The position numbers and the translations under genes are program-made. The notes beneath the pieces are model-generated. The model saw nothing but the letters and a program-made list of their open reading frames with translations, did no database searches and was not told the DNA's origin. From the NCBI GenBank assembly GCA_017883235.1, contig JADGNY010000041.1:1-49533 (forward strand): a stretch of 49,533 bases of DNA. Reading direction: 5' to 3'. Of the stretch, positions 10,832-18,408 are shown in pieces. This DNA is from Thermoanaerobaculia bacterium (GTDB taxonomy: Bacteria > Acidobacteriota > Thermoanaerobaculia > Gp7-AA8). Within the stretch, counting starts at the first letter, position 1; each line of letters opens with the position of its first letter.

Positions 10832-12427
10832 ATGGGCATTCTCAACATCGTCACCTATATCCCGCTGATCGGCGCGATCGTCATCCTTTTCTTCGTTCGA
10901 AAAGAGAATAGCGTAGCCATCCGCTACACGGCCACGTTCTTCGCCGTCATCGACTTCGTCGCCTCGCTTTACCTCTGGTTCAACTTCGATCCGAAGGGGT
11001 CCGGCGCCGCCATGTGGCAGTTCCGGTATGTGCGTGAATGGATTCCGTCGCTTGGCGTGCGGTACGAATTCGGCATCGACGGCATCGCCCTCCTGCTCAT
11101 CCTGCTGACGACGTTCATGGGCATCATCGCCGTGGTCTCGTCGTACGCGGCCATCGATCACCGGCAGAAGGAGTACTACATCCTGCTGCTCCTCCTGCAG
11201 ACCGGCATGATCGGCACGTTCTGCGCGCTGGACTTCTTCCTCTTCTACGTCTTCTGGGAAATCATGCTCGTGCCGATGTACTTCATCATCGGCATCTGGG
11301 GCGGCCCGCGGAAGCTGTACGCCGCGATCAAGTTCTTCCTCTACACGCTGACCGGATCGGTGGTGATGTTGCTGTCGATCGTGGCGCTCTACTTCTTCAA
11401 CGACGGCGGCATTCCGTTCCTGAACATCAAGGGCCTCGGGAACGCGGCCAGCTTCTCCATGCTGCAGTACCACGAGATCGGCCACCTCATCCCGCCGACG
11501 CTGCAGTTCTGGATCTTCCTCGGCTTCTTCCTCGGCTTCGCCATCAAAGTGCCGATGTTTCCGTTCCACACCTGGCTGCCCGATGCCCACGTTGAGGCGC
11601 CGACTGCCGGCTCCATCATCCTGGCGGCCGTCCTGCTGAAGATGGGCACCTACGGCTTCGTGCGAATCGCACTGCCCATCCTGCCGGACGCCACAAAGCA
11701 GCTCATCGTCCCGATCGTGGTCTTGTCGATCATCGGCATCATCTACGGCGCACTGGTGTCCCTCGTGCAGAAGGACATGAAGAAGCTGGTTGCGTACTCA
11801 TCGGTCTCGCACCTCGGTTTCGTCATGCTGGGCATGTTCGCGCTCAACCCGATGGGCCTCAAGGGCTCCGTGCTGCAGATGATCAACCACGGCATCTCCA
11901 CGGGCGCGCTCTTCCTTCTGGTCGGCATCATCTACGAGCGGCGGCACACGCGCATGATCGCGGACTACGGCGGGCTGGCCAAGCAGATGCCGGTGTACGC
12001 GACCCTGTTCCTCATCGCCGCGCTTTCGTCGATGGGACTGCCGGCGCTCAACGGGTTCATCGGCGAGTTCACCATCCTGCTCGGCGCCGCGAACCGGTCC
12101 ATCGTCTGGGCTTCCTTCGCCTCGGCCGGCATCGTCCTCGGCGCGGCCTATCTGCTCTGGCTCTACCAGCGCGTCTTCTGGGGCCCGCTCGACAACCCCG
12201 CGAACAAGAACCTTCCGGACGTCAACCGGCGGGAGCTGGGGATGCTCCTGGCGCTTGTCTTCCTGATGGTCTGGATCGGGATCAAACCGGCCGTCTTCTT
12301 CGACGTCATCGAAGAGCCGGTCAACTACATCGTCCGCAAGGTCGATCCGACCTACTTTGACAAACAGCCGCTGACGTATCCGCCGGCCGCGCCCGTCGTC
12401 GCCAGCGCGGTCGAGACCACACGATGA
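10832..12427 (+). CDS. nuoM: NADH-quinone oxidoreductase subunit M (NuoM)
   Basis: A 531-residue antiporter-like subunit with about 14 helices. Signatures are FYVFWEIMLVPMYFIIGIWGG (helix-5 glutamate), FPFHTWLPDAHVEAPTAGS, and KKLVAYSSVSHLGFVMLG with the conserved Lys. It pumps protons with NuoL and NuoN. It starts 15 bp after nuoL, preceded by AAGGGGAACGACC. Its stop overlaps the nuoN start as ATGA. Confidence 0.95.
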   Translation: MGILNIVTYIPLIGAIVILFFVRKENSVAIRYTATFFAVIDFVASLYLWFNFDPKGSGAAMWQFRYVREWIPSLGVRYEFGIDGIALLLILLTTFMGIIAVVSSYAAIDHRQKEYYILLLLLQTGMIGTFCALDFFLFYVFWEIMLVPMYFIIGIWGGPRKLYAAIKFFLYTLTGSVVMLLSIVALYFFNDGGIPFLNIKGLGNAASFSMLQYHEIGHLIPPTLQFWIFLGFFLGFAIKVPMFPFHTWLPDAHVEAPTAGSIILAAVLLKMGTYGFVRIALPILPDATKQLIVPIVVLSIIGIIYGALVSLVQKDMKKLVAYSSVSHLGFVMLGMFALNPMGLKGSVLQMINHGISTGALFLLVGIIYERRHTRMIADYGGLAKQMPVYATLFLIAALSSMGLPALNGFIGEFTILLGAANRSIVWASFASAGIVLGAAYLLWLYQRVFWGPLDNPANKNLPDVNRRELGMLLALVFLMVWIGIKPAVFFDVIEEPVNYIVRKVDPTYFDKQPLTYPPAAPVVASAVETTR

Positions 12428-13902
12428 CCTGGAACGACATGGTCTATCTCCTGCCGGAGATCATCCTCACGGTCGGCGCATGCGTGATGCTGCTCGTGCC
12501 GGTCATGGGCGCGCGCGGCGCGAGACTGTCCGCGAAATGGATGATGATCGCCGTTCTGGCCATCACGGCGGGATCGCTCATCGTCTGCTCCCACGCCGTC
12601 GAGACCATCGATCAGTCGCGCCAGTTGCAGGCGATGTTCGCTCTCGACCCGTTCTCGATCTTCTTCAAGCTGCTCTTCATCGCCGCCATCGCCATGCTGG
12701 TGATGATGTCCGACGACTTCCTCAAGGAATCGCGCTATTCGCCGTGGGAGTACTACTCGCTCCTCGGTTTCGCCCTCTGCGGCATGATGTTCATGGCCTC
12801 GGGCGTCCACCTCATCACCATCTACATCGGCCTCGAGCTGCTGTCACTCTCGAGCTACATCCTGGCGGGCTTCTACAAGAGCGAGTTGAAGTCCACCGAG
12901 GCGGCGATGAAGTACTTCATCCTCGGGGCGGTCAGCTCGGCCATCCTGCTGTACGGAATCTCGCTCATCTACGGCGTCTGCGGCTCGCTCAACCTGCTCG
13001 ACATCGCCGCCGCCATGTCGACGATCGTCACCAACGACGCGCTGATGCTCGGGATCATGCTGCTCGGCGCGGGGCTCTGTTTCAAGATCGCCGCGGTGCC
13101 GTTCCATGTCTGGACGCCCGACGTCTACGAAGGCGCGCCGACGCCGATCGCGGCGTTTCTCTCCACGGGCTCCAAAGCGGCGGCCTTTGCCATCTTCGCG
13201 CGCATCTTCTACGTCGGCCTGCACGACTTTCATCTCGAGTGGAACTACGTTCTGGCCACGATCTCCGCGCTCTCGATGATCCTCGGCAACTTCGCCGCGA
13301 TCACGCAGGACAACGTCAAGCGGATGCTCGGCTACTCATCGATCGCGCACGCCGGCTACGTTCTGCTCGGTATCATCTCGCTCAATACGCTCGGCCTGCG
13401 CGGCATTCTGGTCTACTCGATCGTCTACATCTTCGCGAACCTCGGCATCTGGTCGACGGTGCTGATGCTCCGCCGCCATCAATACGCAGGCGAGCGGGTC
13501 GATGACTTCGAAGGACTCAGCCGCCGTGCGCCGCTCTGGGCGTTCGCCATGGTCATCTTCCTGCTTTCACTCGGCGGTATCCCGCCGACGGCAGGATTCA
13601 TCGGCAAGTACTTCCTCTTCGCGGCCGCCGTGCAGGCCGGCTTCGGCTGGCTGGCCGTCATCGCAGTGCTGATGTCCGCGGTGTCGATGTTCTACTACCT
13701 CCGGCTCGTAGTGGCCATGTATCTGCGCGAGGGAGTCGAGGCGGAGTTCGCAATTACGCCGGCGCTCAAGATCGTGGCCGGAATCTGTCTCATCGTTACC
13801 CTCGCTCTGGGCATTCTTCCTGGACGGATGATCGACAAGGTCATCAAGGCATCCGATCATGTTGCCGCGCGCGCCGCGCTCACGCCCTATGCCGGACGAT
13901 AA
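12424..13902 (+). CDS. nuoN: NADH-quinone oxidoreductase subunit N (NuoN)
   Basis: A 492-residue antiporter-like subunit. It has IYIGLELLSLSSYILAGFYK (helix-5 glutamate), FHVWTPDVYEGAPTPIAAFLS, and KRMLGYSSIAHAGYVLLG, the standard NuoN set. It is the last complex I gene. Its final 14 bases overlap the start of atpZ, so complex I and the ATP synthase Fo genes appear to share one transcript. Confidence 0.95.
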   Translation: MTWNDMVYLLPEIILTVGACVMLLVPVMGARGARLSAKWMMIAVLAITAGSLIVCSHAVETIDQSRQLQAMFALDPFSIFFKLLFIAAIAMLVMMSDDFLKESRYSPWEYYSLLGFALCGMMFMASGVHLITIYIGLELLSLSSYILAGFYKSELKSTEAAMKYFILGAVSSAILLYGISLIYGVCGSLNLLDIAAAMSTIVTNDALMLGIMLLGAGLCFKIAAVPFHVWTPDVYEGAPTPIAAFLSTGSKAAAFAIFARIFYVGLHDFHLEWNYVLATISALSMILGNFAAITQDNVKRMLGYSSIAHAGYVLLGIISLNTLGLRGILVYSIVYIFANLGIWSTVLMLRRHQYAGERVDDFEGLSRRAPLWAFAMVIFLLSLGGIPPTAGFIGKYFLFAAAVQAGFGWLAVIAVLMSAVSMFYYLRLVVAMYLREGVEAEFAITPALKIVAGICLIVTLALGILPGRMIDKVIKASDHVAARAALTPYAGR

Positions 13903-14137
13903 CGACAGCGATCGCGGTAAAAAGCTCCGCCAGAACGAAACGCTCCTCGAAGCCTCGTCCATCGGATTGATGTTTCCGATTGCCATGGCCCTCGGCTACG
14001 GCTGGGGGTGGGGGATGGACAAGCTCTTTCACACCAGCCCGTGGCTGACGTGGATCTTCACCGGACTCGGTGTCATCGCCGCGTTCGTCAACCTTTTCCG
14101 GATTGGACTGCGGAACGATGACGGCAGTTCAGGATGA
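13889..14137 (+). CDS. atpZ: AtpZ/AtpI-like ATP synthase accessory membrane protein
   Basis: An 82-residue protein with a charged N-terminus (MPDDNDSDRGKKLRQNE) and two hydrophobic segments (SIGLMFPIAMALGYGWGWGM and WLTWIFTGLGVIAAFVNLFR). This matches the small AtpZ/'ATPase gene 1' family found at the head of Fo operons, proposed to help c-ring assembly or Mg2+/Ca2+ handling. The ATG at 13889 overlaps nuoN by 14 bp. An upstream ATG at 13859 would add ten residues that read through nuoN. Confidence 0.75.
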   Translation: MPDDNDSDRGKKLRQNETLLEASSIGLMFPIAMALGYGWGWGMDKLFHTSPWLTWIFTGLGVIAAFVNLFRIGLRNDDGSSG

Positions 14138-14507
14138 GTCGCCCGAGGTCGTCCTGCGTCGCATCCGGCGCATCGCCCTTGCCTCCTGGGGGGTCTTCAC
14201 CATACCGGTCCTGATCACCGGCGGCTGGCGCGGATTGATCGGATTGACTTGCAGTGGTCTGGTCACTATGATCAATTTCCTTTGGTTGGAGGAGGTCGTC
14301 GAGGCACTGCTCCAGCCGACGCGCAGGCATCTCGGGAGATCGACGCTGGTTATTCTGTCGCGCTTCGCTCTCCTCGGTGTGGCGCTTTCGGTCACAATCT
14401 TCGTAGCTCGTATCAATGCCGTAAGTGTGCTGCTGGGGTTCTCGGTAGTGGTGGTGGGAATCATGGGTGAAGCTGTGTATTCGACATTCCGAAGCTTCGC
14501 CGAATAG
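14118..14507 (+). CDS. atpI: ATP synthase subunit I-like protein
   Basis: A 129-residue membrane protein with four hydrophobic segments, preceded by an acidic start (MTAVQDESPEVVLRRIRRI). Size, topology and position between atpZ and atpB fit the ATP synthase I / AtpI family. These proteins aid assembly or stability of the c-ring. It overlaps atpZ by 20 bp and ends 6 bp before atpB. Sequence in this family is weakly conserved, so the call rests largely on context. Confidence 0.65.
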   Translation: MTAVQDESPEVVLRRIRRIALASWGVFTIPVLITGGWRGLIGLTCSGLVTMINFLWLEEVVEALLQPTRRHLGRSTLVILSRFALLGVALSVTIFVARINAVSVLLGFSVVVVGIMGEAVYSTFRSFAE

Positions 14508-14513
14508 AGATCG

Positions 14514-15221
14514 ATGGAACACGAAAGCTCAATCCTTTACGCACCGGTCAACAAGCTCTGGCACAGCGTGCAGCACAGCTTTGCCTGGGACATCCCCGAT
14601 CACGTGGTCATGGCTCTGCTGGTCCTGCTGATCAGCGCCATCGTCTTCCCGCTCATGGCGCGGAAGATCAGCCGTGAAAAGCCCAGCCACTTCCAGCAGA
14701 TGCTCGAGGTAGTCGTGAGCGGACTCAAAGATCTGCTGCGCGACATCATCGGCCACGAAGGCGACCGCTACCTCTACATCATCGGTTCCTTCGCCGCCTT
14801 CATCTTCATCTCGAATATCTTCAGCCTCTTCTTCTTCCTGCAGCCGCCGACCAGCAATCCCAACACGACCTTCGGGCTCGCTGTCTGCGCATTCCTCTAC
14901 TACAACTGGCAGGGCATCCGGACACAGGGAATCGTGCACTATCTGAAGCACTTCATGGGGCCTGTGCTCCTTCTGGCGCCGCTGATGATCCCCATCGAAA
15001 TCATCGGCCATCTGGCGCGCATCCTCTCTCTGGGGATGCGCCTGTTCGGCAACATCTTCGGAGAGCACGCCGCCACCGGCATCTTCATGGGGATGCTCCC
15101 CTTCATACTGCCCTGGCCGATGATGGGCCTTGGCATCTTCGGGGCCTTCCTGCAGACCTTCGTCTTCATCATGCTGTTGATGGTCTACATCGCCGGGGCC
15201 ACGGTCGTTGAAGAGCACTGA
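14514..15221 (+). CDS. atpB: F-type ATP synthase subunit a
   Basis: A 235-residue membrane subunit forming the ion half-channels of Fo. The conserved helix HLARILSLGMRLFGNIFGEH contains the essential Arg (residue 176 here) that faces the c-ring carboxylate. Further helices follow up to the acidic C-terminus VEEH. It is preceded by atpI and followed after 47 bp by atpE. The b, delta, alpha, gamma, beta and epsilon genes are not in this window, so Fo and F1 are split between loci. Confidence 0.93.
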   Translation: MEHESSILYAPVNKLWHSVQHSFAWDIPDHVVMALLVLLISAIVFPLMARKISREKPSHFQQMLEVVVSGLKDLLRDIIGHEGDRYLYIIGSFAAFIFISNIFSLFFFLQPPTSNPNTTFGLAVCAFLYYNWQGIRTQGIVHYLKHFMGPVLLLAPLMIPIEIIGHLARILSLGMRLFGNIFGEHAATGIFMGMLPFILPWPMMGLGIFGAFLQTFVFIMLLMVYIAGATVVEEH

Positions 15222-15250
15222 TTCGCTATTGATGACTCACAAGAAACTCA

Positions 15251-15258
15251 GGAAAGGA
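15251..15258 (+). promoter_or_regulatory. Strong ribosome binding site of atpE
   Basis: The sequence AAAGGAGG ends ten bases before the atpE ATG. It is by far the strongest Shine-Dalgarno in the energy gene train, in keeping with the need for many c subunits per complex. Confidence 0.8.
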
Positions 15259-15268
15259 GGATAGGTTA

Positions 15269-15604
15269 ATGAGCAAGTTCAAAATCGTCTTGATGGCTCT
15301 GGTGATCGTTCTGATGGCCGGCGCGGTGTTTGCGCAAGCCACGCCGCAAGACCCGATTACCCAGGCCACTGCCGCGAAGTCGGGAGTGCGCTGGGGCGTA
15401 CTGGCCGCGGCATTCGTTCTCGGTATCGCCGCCGCGGCGGGCGCCATCGGTCAGGGCCGCGCCATTGCCGCATCGGTCGAGGGCATCGCCCGCAACCCGG
15501 GTGCGGCAGGCGCAATCCGCCTGTCGATGATCATCGGTCTCGCCCTCATCGAGTCGCTGGTCATCTACTCGCTGCTGATCGCGTTCTTCGTCTACAAGCT
15601 GTAA
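15269..15604 (+). CDS. atpE: F-type ATP synthase subunit c with N-terminal signal-like extension
   Basis: A 111-residue c subunit, about 30 residues longer than usual. The extra N-terminus ([20 protein letters not shown]) looks like a cleavable signal peptide; such extensions are known for a few bacteria, for example Aquifex. Two membrane helices follow. The ion-binding positions are Gln62 (GAIGQG), Glu95-Ser96 (ALIES) and Tyr100. A Gln...Glu-Ser...Tyr set is shared with Na+-binding c-rings such as Ilyobacter, although the Thr that follows Ser there is Leu here. Ion choice therefore cannot be settled from sequence. A strong hairpin with a short T-run ends the operon. Confidence 0.95.
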   Translation: MSKFKIVLMALVIVLMAGAVFAQATPQDPITQATAAKSGVRWGVLAAAFVLGIAAAAGAIGQGRAIAASVEGIARNPGAAGAIRLSMIIGLALIESLVIYSLLIAFFVYKL

Positions 15605-15628
15605 CTCTCACGCACAGCGCGGCACGGC

Positions 15629-15659
15629 GGCCCAGCGGATCAGATCCGCCGGGCCGTTT
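15629..15659. terminator. Terminator after atpE, shared with the convergent small gene
   Basis: The stem GGCCC-a-GCGGATC pairs with GATCCGC-c-GGGCC across a single-base loop and is followed by GTTTGTGTTTC. It lies between atpE and the oppositely oriented 55-codon gene and can serve both. Confidence 0.75.
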
Positions 15660-15672
15660 GTGTTTCCGGACA

Positions 15673-15840
15673 TCAGATGCGCGGCTTCGATTTTGCCACC
15701 GAGGCGATGATGCCGATACCGAGCAACGCCAGCGTGCCGATGGCGATCCAGAGCGTCGGTACGCCCAGCATGTGCGCGGCGATGGCAAGCGCGATGATCA
15801 GGATGACCCAGCCGAGGACCGAGAGATTGAACCAGTTCAC
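15673..15840 (-). CDS. Small two-helix membrane protein (55 aa)
   Basis: A 55-residue protein starting MNWFNLSVLGWVILIIALAI and ending in VAKSKPRI. It has two hydrophobic segments (about residues 7-25 and 29-47) joined by a HMLGVPTLW turn, and a basic C-terminus. The GTG start at 15840 has GGAGG six bases upstream. The family is not recognised. It converges on atpE and shares its terminator. The intact frame, ribosome site and membrane pattern support a real gene. Confidence 0.7.
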   Translation of the reverse strand: MNWFNLSVLGWVILIIALAIAAHMLGVPTLWIAIGTLALLGIGIIASVAKSKPRI

Positions 15841-15927
15841 GGAGTACCTCCGTGAAGGGACTCAGCAATGGCGGTGCCTGAACCCAGAGACCATATTGCG
15901 GAAGTTCCTCGAACGTGCCTGATCGAT

Positions 15928-16200
15928 GATGCGCATCCAGAAATCCTGAATGCGCATTCAAGATCGCTGGATGTGCATCCAGAAAGTCTGGATGCGTATC
16001 CAAGAAGTCTGGATGTGCATCCAGAAAGTTTGGATGCGCATTCAAGAATCCTGGATGTGCATCCAAGAAGTCTGGATGCGTATCCAGAAAGTCTGGATGC
16101 GCACTCAAGAATCCTGGATGTGCATCCAGAAAGTCTGGATGCGCATTCAAGGATCCTGGATGCGCACACAGGAATCGATGATGCGCAGAGAGGAAAGCGG
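15928..16200. repeat. Thirteen 21 bp palindrome-rich tandem repeats
   Basis: Exactly 13 units of 21 bp fill this interval. The typical unit is GATGTGCATCCAGAAAGTCTG, with alternating variants (GATGCGTATCC, GATGCGCATTC). Across unit borders the sequence CTGGATG-TG-CATCCAG recurs as an inverted repeat, so the array is a string of small dyads. All six frames stay open and yield heptad-repeat peptides with strong bias, none with a plausible start context. There are no unique spacers, so it is not a CRISPR array. Confidence 0.95.
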
Positions 16201-16278
16201 TCGATTAAAGGAACATTTGTGACTGCCCTGTGACCTTTTCCTGCTCAGCACGTCTGAGTAGATAAGTATCGATACCTC

Positions 16279-16374
16279 CCCGCCAGCGTGTCGCTGACGG
16301 GTACAGAACCGGTTCGAATTGGCTAACCCACTGATCCACGCGGGGTTGTGGTGAGTCTGTCCCGCGTGGTTTTT
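16279..16374 (+). promoter_or_regulatory. Structured leader ending in an intrinsic terminator (candidate attenuator)
   Basis: Two hairpins precede the gene at 16386. The first (16279-16301) pairs CCCGCCAGCG with CGCTGACGGG, with one mismatch and a TGT loop. The second pairs CCACGCGGG (16336-16344) with CCCGCGTGG (16361-16369) over a 16-base loop and runs directly into TTTTT, the form of a Rho-independent terminator. The ribosome site GAGGA of the next gene starts two bases after the T-run. This layout suits transcription attenuation or a short independent RNA. No known riboswitch class is recognised. Confidence 0.55.
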
Positions 16375-16385
16375 CGAGGACAATC

Positions 16386-17060
16386 ATGCGAAAAACAAGA
16401 GAGAGTGTTGTCAAGACGACTAAAACCAGTACGGCCCGGACAGCCGTCGGGGCCGCCCCCTCCGCCGACGGATCGACGCAGGATGTCGCCACTCAGGTGA
16501 TGGGACTGCTCGACCAGATCGAAGCCCTCATCCCCGGTTTCCTGCATTACGATACGAATGACGCCAAACGCGTTGCCGCCGTGGCACGCTTTGCACCCGA
16601 CCTCGTGCCACAGGTCATCACCACGGTAACCGCGCTCCCTCCGGTCGGCGGCGTGAACATCTTCGACGTCGAAGGCGGCAAGGCGGCGCTGGCGTTCAAC
16701 GAAAACTTGCAGCCGGTCGTGCAGCGGCTGTCATCGTTGCTCGACGGCGTCCAGTTCACCGTCGACAGCCAGCTGGCCCGGGCGGCCACCCAGGCGTTGT
16801 CGACTTATGCGTGGGCCAAGAAGCACGCCAAAGGTCCCGACGGCGTCGCCCTCCGTCCGTATCTGGATGGGATGACGCGCACGATCAAGAAGGTCCTGAA
16901 TCGCCGCAAACCATCCGCATCGACGCCTGCCCCTCCATCCACGCCGGCGCCTCACGCGCAAGGTTTCCTGGCTCCCAATCTGGCCCAGGCCGGAGCGGAT
17001 ATCGACGATGACCTGCCTCAGGACTTCCGCGAGGCGCTCGAAGAGGCTGTGAGAGATTAG
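16386..17060 (+). CDS. Uncharacterised protein with Pro/Ala-rich linker
   Basis: A 224-residue protein of no family I recognise. A basic, Thr-rich N-terminus (about 1-30) precedes a mostly helical region (about 33-175) with PGFLHYDTNDAKRVAAVARF and ALPPVGGVNIFDVEGGKAAL. Then comes a Pro/Ala linker (PSASTPAPPSTPAP) and an acidic tail (DIDDDLPQDFREALEEAVRD). No signal peptide or membrane segment is visible. The ATG has GAGGA five bases upstream and sits right behind an intrinsic terminator. It lies just upstream of the peptide-export operon on the same strand, but a 200 bp gap with its own candidate promoter separates them. Confidence 0.6.
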   Translation: MRKTRESVVKTTKTSTARTAVGAAPSADGSTQDVATQVMGLLDQIEALIPGFLHYDTNDAKRVAAVARFAPDLVPQVITTVTALPPVGGVNIFDVEGGKAALAFNENLQPVVQRLSSLLDGVQFTVDSQLARAATQALSTYAWAKKHAKGPDGVALRPYLDGMTRTIKKVLNRRKPSASTPAPPSTPAPHAQGFLAPNLAQAGADIDDDLPQDFREALEEAVRD

Positions 17061-17065
17061 TTTTG

Positions 17066-17090
17066 GGTTGCTGGGTTGCTGGGTTGCTGG
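17066..17090. repeat. GGGTTGCT simple repeat
   Basis: Three near-perfect copies of an 8-base unit (GGGTTGCT) lie just after the stop of the preceding gene. They belong to the same style of low-complexity intergenic repeat seen in the nuo gaps. Nothing coding is visible between 17061 and 17259. Confidence 0.7.
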
Positions 17091-17194
17091 CTGATCTCGC
17101 GGTCGCGCAGATTGCTGGCAACTCGGCAACCTGGCCACTCGGCGGAGCCGGCCGCACGATGCTCGTAAGACGATTCGATGACGAGGGAACGGCA

Positions 17195-17223
17195 TTGACT
17201 TCCTGCCTTGGGTCGCCTCAAAT
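17195..17223 (+). promoter_or_regulatory. Candidate promoter of the export operon
   Basis: TTGACT (17195-17200) and TCAAAT (17218-17223), with a 17 bp spacer, lie upstream of the HlyD-like gene GTG at 17260. The -10 is weak but the -35 is good. Confidence 0.45.
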
Positions 17224-17259
17224 GCCGGGATTCCGAATCCTTCCTCGGCTTTCCCGACA

Positions 17260-18408
17260 GTGGCGACATCTTTCTCGCGCACGCTCCGCGCATTGAACGA
17301 TGGCGCGCCAAGACACATCCGCGTCGTGGCGGTTGTGCTGGCGTTGCTCGGGGGCTGGATCGTCTGGGCATTGGCAGGGCGCGTCTCGATTGTGGCTGTA
17401 TCGAAACGGGCGCGCTTCGAGTCCCGGCGGGCAGTTCGGCAGATCGCCATTCCCGTGAATGGCCGTATCACCAGCATTAACATCGCTCTGGGGCAGCGCG
17501 TCAATCGAGGGGACGTGCTCATCGAGCTCGACACTGCCGATGTCATGATTCGCCGCGGTAAGGCGGTCGGTGATATCGATCACCTCAGTCGCCGCATCGA
17601 GGCGGTCAACGCACAGATCTCGGCGGCGCATGCGCTGGCGACGGCGCAGACGAACGCCGCCGTGGCGAAGTTGCGGCAGGCTCGCGAGAGCCGTATCGAA
17701 GCAGGGCACCTCGCTGAGATCGAGTCGGCGAAGGCTGATCGCCTCGGCCGTCTGGGGCAGCAAGGCCTCGTGCCGCCGAGTGACGCCGCCGAGGCTCGCA
17801 GCCGTGCCGACGCCGAACGAGCAAAAGGACGCGGACTCGCCGCGGCCGAGGACGAAGTGGCAAAGGAACAGGCCGAGGCCATCTCCACCGCCGAGGCCAA
17901 GGTGCGCTCGCTCGACAGCGATCGAATTGACCTCCAGGCGCAACTGGCCGCTGATCAATCCGCGGTGAAGCAGGCCGATGTCGACCTGGAACGCCTTCGC
18001 GTCCGCGCTCCGGCCGATGGACGCATCGGCAGCTCGGCCGAGCTACGTCCAGGCGCGTGGGTTGTCGAAGGGACCGTGGTTGCGTCGATCGTTCCCATCG
18101 AGCCGATGGAGGTGGCGGCCTGGTTCGCTGTTGACGACATGCCCCTTCTGCACACCGGCCAGAGCGCGTCCATCTGGCTCGATGCCCTCGGCCGCGGAGG
18201 ACGGCGCCGCTTCGCCGCGACGGTCACAGGGATCGAGCGCGACCCGAGCGGAAGCGACTTCCGTGTCACGTTGCGCCTTCTGACGATTCCACCCGCTGGC
18301 TCCGCCATCGACCAGGGCTTCCCAGCGACGGTGACAATTGACGTACAGCGCCTCTCGCCGTTCGACGCATTGTTGCGTGCGGCCGGCATGCTGCCGGCGG
18401 CGAAGTGA
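17260..18408 (+). CDS. HlyD-family periplasmic adaptor (membrane fusion protein)
   Basis: A 382-residue adaptor protein. One N-terminal membrane segment (about residues 20-42) is followed by a lipoyl-like half-domain (IAIPVNGRITSINIALGQRV, then GDVLIELDT). A long Ala/Glu/Arg-rich coiled coil (about 105-240) follows, then the second lipoyl half (LRVRAPADGRIG) and a beta-barrel region to the C-terminus. This is the architecture of HlyD/EmrA-type proteins that bridge an inner-membrane ABC exporter to the outer membrane. The GTG start lacks a clear ribosome site. Its stop overlaps the next gene as GTGA, so it is the partner of the following transporters. Confidence 0.88.
   Translation: MATSFSRTLRALNDGAPRHIRVVAVVLALLGGWIVWALAGRVSIVAVSKRARFESRRAVRQIAIPVNGRITSINIALGQRVNRGDVLIELDTADVMIRRGKAVGDIDHLSRRIEAVNAQISAAHALATAQTNAAVAKLRQARESRIEAGHLAEIESAKADRLGRLGQQGLVPPSDAAEARSRADAERAKGRGLAAAEDEVAKEQAEAISTAEAKVRSLDSDRIDLQAQLAADQSAVKQADVDLERLRVRAPADGRIGSSAELRPGAWVVEGTVVASIVPIEPMEVAAWFAVDDMPLLHTGQSASIWLDALGRGGRRRFAATVTGIERDPSGSDFRVTLRLLTIPPAGSAIDQGFPATVTIDVQRLSPFDALLRAAGMLPAAK

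Noticed and set aside
15928-16200. CRISPR array
   Set aside because: Units are contiguous 21-mers with no unique spacers, and no cas genes are nearby.
15608-16233. Several long ORFs on both strands with heptad peptides
   Set aside because: They are the 21 bp repeat read in different frames. A period divisible by three keeps all frames open. None has a ribosome site.
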